A stretch of DNA of 64,000 bases from Atopsyche davidsoni (GCA_022113835.1 JAILWY010000021.1:1054001-1118000); one strand, 5' to 3'. Shown: positions 25,316 through 36,959, numbered from the stretch's first letter. Translations and numbers: made by a program. Notes: a model not told the origin generated them from the sequence alone.

Positions 25316-25559
25316 TTGAATAAGAATATTATTACATGGTTTTATTTCAAATCAAATACCATGACAGGATAGCGCAAGTAGAACTCACGATTGGAGGGCG
25401 GAGAGATCTAGAGATTAGTCTGTGCCAGCGGGGGAGCTCACAACTCCACTTTTACTATAAAATTATTTTTTTTAGATCTTTATTAATCGACTGGAAAGTA
25501 CACCTAGTTTAAGATTTGATTTTTTTTTTATTGGGAATAATTAGTACCATATCCGTTGG

Positions 25560-25850
25560 TGCATAATTAAAATTATGCTCGACGCGGGTTTTCGATCAGT
25601 CTCCCGGCGATTGGTGCACTGCTGATGCGATTAGTTGCGAAATGGCGTGCACCGGAGCGAGGGCGCGGGGCAGAAGCTGTCCGCTCGATCGAAGGAACTT
25701 CAAAGGATGCTCGCCCCATCGGCTCGGGATCGCCGCACCGGGCCGGCTGCCGTCACGCGGACGGAATGCATCACCGCTCGTCGCACTAACCTAACCTAAC
25801 CCCCCGGGTCCCGCGCACTGCAGACACACACACAGGTGTGAATTCATTTT
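25560..25850. other. GC-rich island with telomere-like CTAAC repeats
   Basis: A CpG-rich block just beyond the NPAT 3' end. It ends with three CTAAC units (25,786-25,800), the complement of the insect telomere repeat TTAGG, followed by a C-run. Three units are too few to mean a telomere; such short runs are common in insect genomes. No protein-like frame. Confidence 0.45.
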
Positions 25851-25859
25851 AAATAAACG

Positions 25860-25980
25860 AACCAAGATTTTATTTTATGTTAATTTGCTGTAGTTAGCGC
25901 TATGCTTACAATACGACGTGTTGCTGTCCCTCGGTCCTGCGCGCAGGTTGCGGGGCTTACAACGTGTGGCTTAGGACTTT
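25860..25980 (+). repeat. dispersed repeat family B, copy 1
   Basis: A segment with the words GCGCTATGCTTACAAT and GGGGCTTACAACGTGTGG shares order and spacing with 34,640-34,740 (same strand) and with 30,083-30,350 (opposite strand, interrupted by a hAT-type MITE). The class is unknown and it has no coding capacity. Confidence 0.5.
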
Positions 25981-26013
25981 GGACTAAATTCACGACCCTT
26001 TATGAGACGAAAT

Positions 26014-26044
26014 AATCTGCATTCTGAGATTCAGAATGCAGATT
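26014..26044. repeat. perfect 14-bp inverted repeat with 3-nt loop
   Basis: Two perfectly complementary 14-nt arms (left arm AATCTGCATTCTGA) flank the loop GAT. The hairpin lies between repeat family B copy 1 and a GC island. It could be the remnant of a small foldback element; I see no other copy. Confidence 0.6.
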
Positions 26045-26149
26045 GAGCTTCGCTTGTGTAGTCGCTAATCGTAGAAAAATACTGTGCATTGAATATTTAC
26101 AGCTGAGTGATCGATTACCCGCGATTCATTCATTCTTTCAGAGATTGAA

Positions 26150-26840
26150 CTTTGCTAATTCGGTACCGGTGCCGGCGGCCCCGCGGCCCAGCGCTGGGCT
26201 ATTTCTGAACTCTTTGTGGAGGGGTCAAGCGAAGGCGTCAAAGCCTAGAAATGCCCGCGAGCTCGCCTGCACTGCTCACCGCAGCGCGATGGGCAGGCGT
26301 CATGCATGGATTGACAGTTAAAAATATATCGCGTATTAAAATCTGTCGAGGTGGAGAGCCCCAGCAGCCTCGCGGTCCAGTGTCGAGCGCAGTCAGCGAC
26401 CGAAGAGTCGCGGGGGAGAGTTATGATTCAAATTCATTTCAGGCTTTTTTGCCAGGAAAAAAAAATCTTTGAATTTTGGGGGAATCGACAATCTTGAGCA
26501 CTGAAAAAAAATAGCTCGCTCCGCCTGGACTCGGCGCTCCATAAGCGCCTCCGTCATTCATTGTTGAATAAGTAATTTCGATTATCTGGAATTCCATGAA
26601 ATATGGTTTATGAAGTTAATATCATTTCGTAATATAATACAGTTGAAGTTGTCGATGTTGGGTTGAGCTGCGAATGCCCGGGCCGGGGTCTGCGCCGGCC
26701 TGTGCCGGTGGCATTCCCCGTAAAGCTGATTAAGGTAGCAGCCCCGACAAATGCCTTTTGCTTCGTATTGTTCGGCTGTCGTTTTGCTTATTCAGCGAAC
26801 TTTACTCCGGGAGTCGCTTACGCAGGATTCGTTGCATATG
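26150..26840. other. two GC-rich islands (26,150-26,420 and 26,640-26,840)
   Basis: Two CpG-rich blocks are separated by AT-rich DNA. Frames run open across them in more than one register, as expected of GC-rich non-coding DNA, with no domain. The second contains GATTA at 26,728-26,732. Candidate cis-regulatory elements by composition only. Confidence 0.35.
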
Positions 26841-29790
26841 GATACTGGACTGCAGGGTTTGCGCGACAGATAAAAATAATTTCAAAATGTCAAGTATATT
26901 CAATAATAATATTTTTATGTCGATGTAAATGTGGATCTGAATCGTCTTCAAGAGCTCATTGTCCTCTTTCAGGATTTTAAGATTTATCGAATTATCAAGA
27001 GTTCTTTTTATCCTAGTCAGTTGTGGTTTATGGAGAGTCATTTGCTAAACCGGGTCTACGTAAACCATGGCCTATTGCCATCACTCATACATAATGACGC
27101 AAATGACTTGACATATGCAACACACAGTATATTTGATTCTTAAAACACCAATTCTCAATGGTTTATATTTTAGACAGTAAATAGAGTAATTTGCGTTCTC
27201 GGCCCTGCGGGAGAGATGCTGGGGCGGATAGCTGCGGGCACGGAGGACGCAATACCTGGAACTCCTGCATCTCCTCCCAGCATCACGCGGCCCGCGCCAC
27301 GAGCTGCGCCGGTCATTAACGACAACACTTGTAGGGACTTTTATATTTTTGGATTTGTGATGATTATTCTTCTTCTGAATACATCCACTGAATATGGAAG
27401 CTTTTGTTCTGCCTCTCCAGTGTCGGGCTGGGAGGCTGCGCGGGGAGAATGTTTAATAAGCAATCTCAAAAAAAACAAAATCATGTTTACCACATTTGAA
27501 AAAATCGCGTTATATAAATTAACCATAAAAAACACATTGAAGTGAAATTCATTAAAAAAATCGGTCAGTTTTATGTTGTAAGCCAAAACGTCTGTTACAA
27601 ACCACACATAGAATAGCGCAAAATTATGTGACGTATTTGAAGGATTGTCAATAATTGCTTATTTTAACCGGTCTTTTAAAATTCGCGTGTCGATCTGGAA
27701 GATTTTATAATACGTTTGTACCATATACAATACGAAACACATACTAAAGGTTTGAGGAATCAAGCACACCTCGGCTGTGAATGCCCCTCGTTTCGCGAGA
27801 AGTTCCCAGCAAGCGTCTCGTGACAAGAATGCATCCGGATGCATCAGATGCTAATTCCGCAGCCCGATCTAAATATTCCGCCTTAATTTTTCAGAATTAC
27901 CACCCCGGAGTCCATCACTGCCGTGCCGATAGCATCGAACTTTTTCAGTCAGTGAACTTCAATTTCGCTTCGTGTTATGCTCTATTAAAATGGGCCCTCA
28001 CGGAGAAGAGTTGGCTTCATCTTCACATCGGTTAGAGCTCCTAGACACGACACTCTTGATTCAGAGATAATTAGAAGAAAAAATAACTTTTTTACTCGGA
28101 CTCGTTCAAAATCAACACTCGAAGCGCTTTCCAATGTCCAGTCTAGTGTAGACGAGAGTTTTGGTATCATGAAGAATATTCACGACTTTTTTTCACTTCA
28201 GAAGCACACATTGTGTTTCAGAATAGAAAAGGATTTAGCAGGCTGATAATAAATATATGCAAGATCTATTCTGACGGCTGTAATGGCGGAAGTGTTGATA
28301 CAAAATTTTGTATTACTAGATATCTTTATTTAAAACGAAGCATAAAATATTTGATTGCTCATTGTTAGCTCGGTTGTAAAATTGATATATCCTTATCTTC
28401 CGCGATGGTTTGTTAGCGAGACATCACCTAGGCCAGCCAAGCAACATTCATCGTTTTTATATATCCATAGAAATGCCATTCTGGATTGGGGAATCCATTC
28501 TTTGCCATTCCTGTAAAATTATTCGCTTTAACATTGTGTGAACTGCGATCATCCGTGTTGCGATTTATGGCAATCGTATGAACTGACAACTGACAATATT
28601 TTTCGCCCAGGTATTTTTTTATCAATGAGAGATAAGGCGTTTACATTGTGAATACTTGTCATTATAAAAGTCATCAAGAACCGCACTAATTAGTTCTTGA
28701 TAAAATTATTCACCATGTAAAAAAATAATTGAAGTGATTATTGAACATTTTTGGTTCGTTGGAAGAATTCTGATACTTTTCAAGAAGTCTTGCCATGTGC
28801 AATGCAGCCTTAAGCGTTGCGTAATCAGCCAATGTATTTCAATGTACAACGGCAACATCAGAGCAAACCATCAATAAAAAAAACACCTGTTCATACAATA
28901 TCAATCATTTACGATAATTGCGAGGCGCGGAAAGTAATGACTGAGCCCTCACGCACTGCTGGCGACATCCGGGTCCATCAATTAATGATTTTTTGTAACG
29001 CTATTTCCAAGATCAACATAACCCTGTAAGCGAAGTAGTCAGCTATCTAACTACCATAAAATAAGTATATAAGCTATTAAATATAGTTTTGAGAGAAAAA
29101 AATTATAAAACTTGGAATGTGTATGTGTATTTTTGGATTAGTGTGTCACTACAAAATGGTAAATTTTACAACGATGCCGATGATGTTTGGCGCTTCCCAA
29201 ATCAATAAAAAAGTCATACAAAATCTAAATAATATGGTTAACTGATCAAAATTTTCATTTATATAACAGGAGAGGCTTATCGTTTCCAAGGGGTGTTAGA
29301 TAAGATGAGATATATAATACTACTTTTACTGTGCTCTCAATATTCGTTATGTTAAATACGAAGCACGCCGAGTCCCGTTATATTTAAAAACTCAATAAAT
29401 ACAGTTTAGAATCCACCAACCAAGAAACAACACTGGGCCTGGTAAGGGTTAGCTTTGCGTGCGACAATCTGTTCATCCTTGATGGGAAAGAATTCCGCAA
29501 AAACAAAGCCATCTTCACCGGGGAGTCCCGGCCGCGTCCGCATCACGACATGCTTTTATGCTAATTTGAAATAACATTTTTTAATCTTGTCTATTAATAA
29601 ATAAAATAGTGGAACACGAACTATGCAATAAAAAAATAATGCATCCATTAATGCATGATAAGATGCATTAGTTTAAATGTTGAATGCGTTTCACAAACTC
29701 TTTACGTGGGTTCATCCTCTGCCGTGTCGAATAATATCCAATCTCTTAATATAAAAACAAGCAACTCCATAACAGTTTGCTGTTTCACCT
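26841..29790. other. non-coding stretch with GC islands
   Basis: Mostly AT-rich, with compact GC-richer blocks at about 27,190-27,330 and 27,780-28,040. No gene, RNA gene or clear transposon is visible. Confidence 0.4.
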
Positions 29791-29794
29791 CCCT

Positions 29795-29952
29795 AAAGCC
29801 CTCTACACACGTTGCGACACAACTTGCAACCGGCTAGCAATTGGCCAATAGTTACTTGGACAAAACCGTTAAAAACGCCCATAATAGAGGGATTCTATTG
29901 GTTGATTGCAAATCGGTCGCAAGTTGTGTTGCTGCGGGTGTAGGCGGCTTTA
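29795..29952. mobile_element. MITE family A, copy 2
   Basis: The best-preserved copy. The ends read TAAAGCC and GGCTTTA, followed inwards by CTCTACACACGTTGCGACAC and its imperfect complement. The element is palindromic for most of its 158 bp and non-coding. The flanking TA could be part of the target site. Confidence 0.8.
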
Positions 29953-30082
29953 TTCAAATGCCTCTACAACAACATATGTGAACATGCACTATTCGCACAC
30001 ATGCAAAAAAAAAGATTTTTACACATATTTTTTCCTACACAAATTCAATAATGAAAATAGAGAAATCCATGTACGCTACCAC

Positions 30083-30350
30083 ACGTTGTAAGCCCCACAA
30101 TGTGCGCTAAAGTCGGGAAATAGCCACATACTAAACCAGTGGCTCTCAAACTCTTTTGGCCCACGGACCCCTTTTCATGGTCAAAACTTGCCCACGGACC
30201 CCTTTCATATTCGTTGTTCAGGGACCCCCAAATCGATTTTAATTTTCTAAGGACCCCCTGGGGTCCGTAGGGACCACTTTGAGAAGCACTGTACTAAATT
30301 GTAAGCATAGCTCTAAAAACATGTAAATTAACACAAAAGAAAACAATTAA
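30083..30350 (-). repeat. dispersed repeat family B, copy 2 (interrupted)
   Basis: Read on the minus strand, this has the same words as the copy at 25,860: a segment ending in GCTATGCTTACAAT, then GTGGGGCTTACAACGTGTGG. The two halves are separated by a hAT-type MITE with its target duplication, so repeat B was in place before that insertion. Confidence 0.5.
30137..30291. mobile_element. hAT-type MITE with 8-bp target duplication
   Basis: The ends are CAGTGGCTCTCAAACT and its imperfect complement ending GAGAAGCACTG, the well-known hAT terminal pattern. Flanks TACTAAAC (30,129-30,136) and TACTAAAT (30,292-30,299) are an 8-bp target duplication with one mismatch. The 155-bp body consists of degenerate GGACCCC repeats with no coding capacity. 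Confidence 0.85.
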
Positions 30351-30363
30351 TCTTTCACGAGCA

Positions 30364-30499
30364 ATCTCTACACACGTGCAACCGATTTGCGATTAGCCAA
30401 TAGCTTCCTACCTTGCGTTGTTTACTTAGGCAAAACTATAAAAAAAACACCCAAAATGAAGGGACACTATTGGCTGATTCGCAAGTTGTGTCGCGACGT
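30364..30499. mobile_element. MITE family A, copy 3 (degraded)
   Basis: This copy has CTCTACACACGTGCAACCG at the left and GCAAGTTGTGTCGCGACG at the right, with internal GATTAGCCAATAG pairing to CTATTGGCTGATT. The left end lacks the GCGACACAACTT part of the other copies. Decayed and non-coding. Confidence 0.65.
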
Positions 30500-30639
30500 A
30501 ATAAAATAAGTCAACATTGAAACCGAAGATGACATCTACCTTCAGATACAGTGTTTTTTTTTTTTTTTTTTTTTTTAATTCTCATTAAGTTTTGATTGCA
30601 AATTTTCTGAGCCATACATTAAAGAAATATCAATTCACG

Positions 30640-30830
30640 AGTGTCAAACGCGATCCACCGGGCGTGGGAATGGAGCAGTCTCCCCGTCTTCCTCGAGAAG
30701 CAGCTGCAGAGCGTGGCGGCCGATGATGGATGGCCGAGCAGCCCGCGAGCCTCCTCGGCCCCCCCCGGCTCCTGGGGCGCAAATGATCCTCTCGCATGTC
30801 CGCACTTCTTACGACAACTTGCCAGCAACG
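30640..30830. other. GC-rich island
   Basis: A CpG-rich block with a C-run near 30,760. Frames on both strands are open across it but show no domain, a typical compositional artefact. Candidate regulatory element by composition only. Confidence 0.35.
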
Positions 30831-31114
30831 CAGTTGACAACAAAAGGGAATATTTCAAAACAGAACTGTTAAACTTCAACACATCATTTCTTCACTCGTG
30901 TGTACAGTAGCAGTGGTACAAAACTATTTTTTTTTATTGCTTATTATTTTTTTTTTACTTATTTGGCTTAAAGGCAGGGGGGGTACTAGTACCCGTTCCG
31001 TGGACTACTGCCTGAAGGCGGGGCGCATATTAATACGTTTTTGAATGTGTTTACTCTAAAATCGGCAGAAGGTCATTTTATTCTTTAGTTTTACAGCTCG
31101 AAATGATTGTTTAG

Positions 31115-31342
31115 GACTCGTCAACGTTACTTCTACCAATACTGTCCAGTGATTCTGAGCAAAGTGACAATGAAGAAGTGGAGTGGTCAGAGAATGATAA
31201 TCCTCCAATTATTGAACAATTTTTAGGACAAAGTGGTGTTGTTGTGATGCCAAGTAATCCGCAAAGTGTGTATGAAGTGGTTCAACTTTTTATAGGAAAC
31301 GATTTATTTGACTACATGCAAAACAAAGAATGTATAGACTAG
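31115..31342 (+). pseudogene. piggyBac-type transposase N-terminal fragment
   Basis: The frame opens at DSSTLLLPILSSDSEQSDNE and continues to a segment with NPQSVYEVVQLFIG and DLFDYMQ, the pattern at the start of the piggyBac (DDE_Tnp_1_7) transposase domain. A TAG stop follows at 31,340. No catalytic aspartates and no start codon in frame are present, so this is a short dead fragment. A GGGTACTAGTACCC palindrome near 30,985 may belong to the same element, but I could not define ends. Confidence 0.6.
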
Positions 31343-31469
31343 ATTTCACACGTGCAATTTTACGCAGATTTCGTCCGCTTCGCACATCAGTTTAGTCAAT
31401 TTGGTATCCACCTAAAGTGTGTTAATATTATTTGTGCTACAACCGGATTATGGTCTGACTCGACAATGT

Positions 31470-32005
31470 AGTGGAGAGAGTTAAAAGATTTAGGTATTTA
31501 GGTAGCTGGTTGAATTAGAACTGGGATCCTGACCAGGAAATTAAAGTGAGGATTGAGACAGCACGAAGCACGTTTAATATATTTGAGGAAAGAACACTGA
31601 AATCTCGCTGGAGATTCACCAAATGTTATGTCGTCTCGGTTTTCCTTTATGAAGTCGAAGAATTGAGGCAGCAGAAATGTGGCTGTATGGGAGTTGACCG
31701 CGTCACAAATGAAAGAGTCTTGCACAGAATGCGCAAAAAAAGGGATCTCTTGACGTTGGTAAAGATGCAGAAGATCTCTTATTTTGGTAACATTTCTCGT
31801 AGCAATAAATAGGGGTCCAGCTGATTGTCCAAGGAAACATTGAAGGAATAAGGGGTATTGAAACGAGGAATTTTACTTAAATGCTGAATTTGCGTCAGTG
31901 GTTGAAGATCGGAAGTGCGGCCGAATTTGTGAGACTGGCCCAGGATAAATATATGTTTGATGAAATGGTCACCAACTTCCTATGAAGATAGGCATCAGAA
32001 AAAGA
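31470..32005 (+). mobile_element. non-LTR retrotransposon 3' end, LINE family C, copy 1
   Basis: Reading frames on the plus strand, broken by stops and frameshifts, encode the C-terminal end of a LINE polymerase protein: FRYLGSWL, DPDQEIKVRIETARSTF, RVTNERVLHRM, then RQWLKIGSAAEF and LVTNFL-like residues before a stop near 31,983. A short tail rich in AAGAAG follows. The catalytic reverse transcriptase part is missing, so the copy is 5' truncated and dead. Two other 3' ends of the same family are at 50,700 and 57,085, both in the opposite orientation. Confidence 0.75.
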
Positions 32006-32633
32006 AGAAGAAGGTACTAGTAATACGAGTCATGCATTTTATTGACATCACCCTAGTCGTCCCCGAAACCTGCTCCTTGCTATTCAAGGGCGAATGCCTC
32101 CCGCTAACGGTGAAAGGATTATAAAAACAGCAAATATATTTATAATTTTTGTATGAATATTAAATTGCAGTCTTGCACTTTTTATGTCATGGTTTCGGCC
32201 CATTACAAATTATCGGGCTGGTCTATAAATTAGCTGTATCCGCTCATACATTAGCGGTGTCTGTACTTAGCAAATGAAGTAAAAAATAATTGAGTTGAAA
32301 CGAAAATTAGCACCGCGGCAGCTCCTCGAGTCGACATGCAAAAATCTCAATTTACTTATGCAAAGTTGCCCGAGTAATTATGAAACACACGCGAATGGAC
32401 GGATGAAAGATAATACTGACGTTTTTATTACGATATTTGTGCCCGTGGAAACGATTCATTAAATGATTTTAGATTCGCTGTGATATGTTTATATATAATT
32501 AAACGAACACGGATTACTTCCCTCTTGCTTAATTACTCTCTCACACAGATTTTCTTATACAAATAACGAATATGCGAGCATACTTGTAACTTTTTCTCAC
32601 ACACGTTGCTTATTTTATACATACATATATAAA

Positions 32634-32746
<113 letters not shown>

Positions 32747-32749
32747 GGT

Positions 32750-33590
32750 AAACTATAATGCTAAGATTATCTAAATGAAGGTCGGGGCTAGGAAACTGCA
32801 AGGTAAGATGTGGTAAGCAAGCAGATTGAGACAACAAGAACCAGTTGCGACTGTGCCATGTTTTGCCATAAGATTATCTCAATAAAAGTGTTGATATTCG
32901 TAACATGCTTATAGTTAAAAAAATAATAAGTTTTCTTTATAATAAAAAATATATGTTGAAAATGACCTCAGTATTAAGGGTCTAGGTCCCAAAATCGAGT
33001 GTTTTTGATCATTTTCTAGTCCGTTTTGCGAAAAATCGACTGCACCAATCAAAAAAATTTAAATGCAAAAAGTTTGATACGTTCCTTCTATTACTATCCC
33101 ACTATTAATATGATAATATGTGTTTTTCCGATTGAAGTGTAGGAATTTGGAGATCCTAAACATTTAAAAGTTTTTTTTTCAATTGGAATTGAAAGATTAA
33201 ATATAAACCATGTGCGTCTTATTAATTTAAAAATTAAAAAAAAAAAATCTTAAACAAACTTTGGTTTTGAAAAGTCGTCATTTTATCCAATTTTTTAACA
33301 TCTTCAAGATTTTATTTTACCCTAAAAATAGACGTAAATTAAATAATAAAAAATAGATAAATATAATTTATAGTTTTATCAATACTCTGTAAAAAAATTA
33401 ACTTTCGACATAGAAAAATAAAGTGACAATTAAATTAATTAAATGACACGATTTCGCCAGGACAAGGCTAGAAGCAACTGCCTTAACATTGTCAAACAAA
33501 CTCATTATAGAATGGATATTTTTTATATCAATTTTTTCGACATAGCGAAGTTGCACTAAGCTGCAAAAGAGACACAAAAAAAAAACTAAT
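32750..33590. other. AT-rich stretch, nothing recognised
   Basis: Simple A- and T-rich DNA without domain-bearing frames, repeats of known type or RNA genes. Confidence 0.4.
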
Positions 33591-33593
33591 GCA

Positions 33594-33910
33594 CCCGGAA
33601 TCAAACCTGGGACACCATGACCAGCAATCAGCTGGTGAGGTGCAGAGGAGGTTGTCCAGCTGACTTGAACTCAGCTTGACTGTCGAGCTGTTGGGTGCCG
33701 GGGTTGGAAGTTAACCGTGGGTGGAGAGGGTGCGGCGCCGCGCAAGTTTCTAGCTGTGCAAGTTTAATAAGCATGCAGTCCTTAGACGCGAGTAATAGTC
33801 TCATTTTTAGCTGCTCTTATTAAATAGGGCGTTAGCTGCAGCCCTAAACTGCGCGCCGCCCCTGGCCAGGTGCGAGGGGCGCACTCGCCAGGGGAATTCT
33901 GTTTATATAA
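33594..33910. other. GC-rich island with a weak tRNA-like segment
   Basis: The left part, read on the minus strand, contains GGTTTGATTCC, one base from the pol III B-box consensus, within about 70 bp of tRNA-like text, so it may be a SINE remnant. The right part (33,640-33,910) is a GC island. No fold or A-box convincing enough for a tRNA gene. Confidence 0.25.
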
Positions 33911-34279
33911 TAAAGTAACGAGTCGGCTCGGGGTAGGAAAATATCCATGCATTTATTTATAAAAAAAAAAAACAGCTATGAGACAAGATAGTGCATGGAT
34001 CAGAGAATTTTACGTTTCGTTCGGTTTTGTCGACAAAGAAAAGCGGTGACTTTTTATAAGGTGACCCCCTTTAATAGCCATACGCGTTTGATGTCGCTTC
34101 CGCACGTGCATATAACGATTGGATTTGACGCGATAGCCGTAGTGGTGTTAATATGAATCTAACTTGTTTTTATAAAAAAAATAATAAAAAAAGGATTTTT
34201 CCTTCGCTTCATGGGTGAATCGATTATCTAAAAATATATTGTATAAGGTTGATTATAATTGATCGATGTAGTTTCGAAA

Positions 34280-34545
34280 TGAATTTGTCCCCCAATGCGG
34301 GTCTGACCAGCTCTCCACGGGCGGAGAGTTTCATTAGCAGCAGCTGCAGAAGATGGAAGAGCCGGAGAAGCCGGGGAGGATGGAAGCTTCCATCGTAAAA
34401 CCTTACGAGCCGAGCTGCTCCGCCCGTGTCCCAAAAGGCGCCGGATTACCCCATTATATATGGCGTCCCGGCGCCGCCCCCGCCGCACCCCCTCACCATT
34501 GCACCCCCATTGGACGCAGCTCCGTGCCGCATCATCTAATAACCA
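34280..34545. other. GC-rich island
   Basis: A CpG-rich block between AT-rich flanks; frames are open on both strands without a domain. Candidate regulatory element by composition only. Confidence 0.35.
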
Positions 34546-34639
34546 TTCGATATAAGTAATTAAATAACGTTATTATTAGAGCCATGGGGTGTTTTAAAAC
34601 TAAACACAATATTTTCATAGTAACTTGCATGTAAAAAAA

Positions 34640-34740
34640 ATAAATTTAATTCCAAGACTATTTTTTTGTTAGGGCTATGCTTGTAGTAGGGTTTGGGGCT
34701 ACCCTCTGGTCCTGCACGCAGTTGTGGGGCTTACGGAGCG
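34640..34740 (+). repeat. dispersed repeat family B, copy 3
   Basis: This shares GGGCTATGCTTGTAGTA, GGTCCTGCACGCAG and GTGGGGCTTAC with the copy at 25,860-25,980, in the same order. Diverged and without coding capacity. Confidence 0.45.
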
Positions 34741-34889
34741 TAAATGAGTTTTATTTATCGCTATAAAACAATCATTTCTTCATTTCATCAACAAAATTAC
34801 ATTGAATATATTTATATAAATCAATTGTACGTTTTTTTTTAAAACGTCTCAGCGGTGACAATAAGCTAAGCTAAGTAGAAACATGTCTA

Positions 34890-35170
34890 TTTTTTGGATT
34901 GAACGTCAATCAGATGCGTATTTATTACCCATTACGGGTTTATTATATTATTAAATATTGGTTGGCTTGGGCACATTGGTTCATATGTAGAGTATGATTG
35001 TTAAAGATTCTCGATTAATGGATGTGATTCGTTAGTGCAAGGGTCAGTACACCGGCCATGTAAGCCTGGGGATGTGGGTTCAAAATCACGATGATATTTT
35101 TCTGAGAATTTCTTAAATCATCTTCTATGTGTGAACTAATGTGCCTAATCATATTAGTAATACTAAGTAG
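34890..35170 (+). mobile_element. composite TIR module + SINE, right module missing
   Basis: Starts with module T (GTCAATCAGATGCGTATTTA, then CCATTACGGGTTTATTATAT) and continues directly into the SINE body (TTGGCTTGGGCACATTGGTT to GTGCCTAATCATATTAGTAA). The T-arm region is shortened: GTGGGTTCA is followed directly by AAATCACG. The inverted right-hand module seen at 48,175-48,236 is absent here. Confidence 0.65.
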
Positions 35171-35564
35171 AAGCACTAACATACCATATTTTACTTATTG
35201 AGTGCAGCATATCATAATGAGAATAAAATTTAAAAAAATTCTAGTGATAGGTGAGACGATAGAAAGATAAGAACGGGATTTATATTAGAAAAAATCTTAT
35301 ATTAATCATGTTCTTCAGAGTTTGTTGTTAGAAAAAAAACAAACCCCAAATATTTTTATGGTAAAATATTTAATTATCTATTATGTACTTCATGTATTCA
35401 CTGTCAAGAATATCCGACCATCGAAGCAAGAATGTCACACGTCAAATAGACAATATTGAACCAGTTCACACTGAAAGGCGGAAGCTCAAGTCTTCAGCTG
35501 AATTTTTTGAAGATTCAAGAGTTATGACTTTGATACACTCAACGAGCGGCTTGCATAATTAAAC

Positions 35565-35830
35565 AGCACGTCCAAAACGGGCACGGCCGTTGCACATCAG
35601 TCAGATGTCGACTCGCGGAACTCACCCCGAGCGCGTCCGGAGGCACGGCATGATGGAGGCGCACCCAAGAGGAGATGCCTATCAGCAGCAGAGCCTCCGA
35701 GGCTCCGGGCCCAAGACAATTCGTTATTCCCCGTAATTAGGACGCTATAATAATGGTCGCATGTGCGCCAGCTCAAAAATGCAGCCCGTCCTTACCCGCC
35801 GCCGCAATTCAATCGAGTGCATTCTTGCAT
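35565..35830. other. GC-rich island
   Basis: A CpG-rich block with an embedded TAATTAGGACG core near 35,735. No coding signature. Candidate regulatory element by composition only. Confidence 0.35.
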
Positions 35831-36026
35831 CTTCATTTATTTAATTTCTGATTTGCATTTAAAATTGTGTGAAGATTTGTTTGAAATTAGTTTGTGTTAG
35901 TACTTGAACGACTTGATTCAGTTTCTTGGACGTTGAGACACCCAAGTGAAACCAAAAAGAAAATGAATGATGTATTTTCCGACTTTCCTCTGAGTTTCGC
36001 AAAAAAATCTCCAGAGGAAAATTACA

Positions 36027-36660
36027 ATGGACACATGGAACGAAAGGTACACAAGCTCTCCGCAAGGAAACGTAACAAAGATGTTCTTTGATTCTGTTAC
36101 GGACGCCGCTGTATACAGGAATACCTGCGGGATTAGCTTTGAATCAACCCAGCTCCTAACGGGTCATGGAGCGATGAGAAGTTATCTCCGCAGGTTCCAC
36201 TTGACGAGCGACGACACATGCCCTTGTGATGATATTACTCCACAAACAGTGATCCACCTTGTGGGTTCATGCCCCATCTTTGGTCTTCAGAGACACCAAC
36301 TGGAGAGCCAATGCCGACAGGATGACCTGAAGTCAGTGGCGAGACACCCTCAGTTGATGAAGTCACTGGATGGCTTCTTGAAGCGTGTTATCGGAACCAT
36401 AAAAAAGATAAACCAGGGGGTGTAGCTTCAGTCACTCCCATATATAGATCAATTCGATCGACTAGTTTGGAAAGTTTCCCCAAATTGTGACGACAAACCT
36501 TGTATATAACAAGCACTGTACCAAACCTATATATATTTAAAAAAAAAAACCCAAGTAAAATTCCTGAATCCCTGCGCTGGGACTGAAACGTCGGGGCAAA
36601 AAAATCCCCGGTTCTTCAACAATCGCCATTTCAGATTTTGAGAAGGGATAAATCTACTCT
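36027..36660 (+). mobile_element. R1/Jockey-like LINE 3' end
   Basis: A 132-codon frame (36,027-36,425) carries LLTGHGAMRSYLRRF, then CPC, H and C spaced as a CCHC zinc motif (CPCDD...VIHLVGSCPIF). This is the characteristic C-terminal end of polymerase proteins of the I/R1/Jockey group. Polymerase and endonuclease domains are absent, so the copy is 5' truncated. The region after the stop (to about 36,660) with an A-run and GAAACGTCGGGG reads as its 3' UTR. Confidence 0.75.
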
Positions 36661-36714
36661 TCCTTATTAAATTAAATTAAGGTATACAGAGTTACTTAAA
36701 ATGTGGGATATACA

Positions 36715-36920
36715 AATAGGCAAAAGCTCGCGTGGTGGTGCCGGCGGCGAATCGCCGGAGCGAGGGGCCGGAAATTTCAGCTATTCGATGGGAGACACGA
36801 TAGTATATCAAACTTTATTTACATCCGAACCGAGCGATGGGACTCCCCGACGAGGTCCCTGCAGGTTGCTGCAGGCAGGGGAGGCCACGAAGAGGGCACG
36901 GTGGTTCAGAAATCACGGAT
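36715..36920. other. GC-rich island
   Basis: Compact GC- and CpG-rich block; open frames have no domain. Candidate regulatory element by composition only. Confidence 0.3.
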
Positions 36921-36959
36921 GCATCCGAAGGAGAGAAATATTTAAAAATATGCTAATTG

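Larger units (their letters stand above)
24421..25340 (+). other. probable NPAT 3' UTR
   Basis: AT-rich sequence follows the stop codon. The first clear AATAAA I find downstream is at 25,310-25,315, giving a 3' UTR of about 0.9 kb. A MITE copy (24,715-24,856) would lie inside it. A short open frame at 25,169-25,372 is AT-rich noise. The poly(A) site is inferred from the signal only. Confidence 0.45.

Noticed and set aside
25169..25372. 67-codon frame after NPAT as a separate small gene
   Set aside because: It lies in AT-rich 3' UTR-like DNA and contains the poly(A) signal; residues are typical of random AT-rich translation.
25786..25802. CTAAC repeats as a possible interstitial telomere
   Set aside because: Only three units; short TTAGG runs are common in insect genomes.
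33594..33670. Possible tRNA gene on the minus strand
   Set aside because: Only a near B-box is present. No convincing acceptor stem, D-arm or A-box can be folded by eye; at best a SINE remnant.
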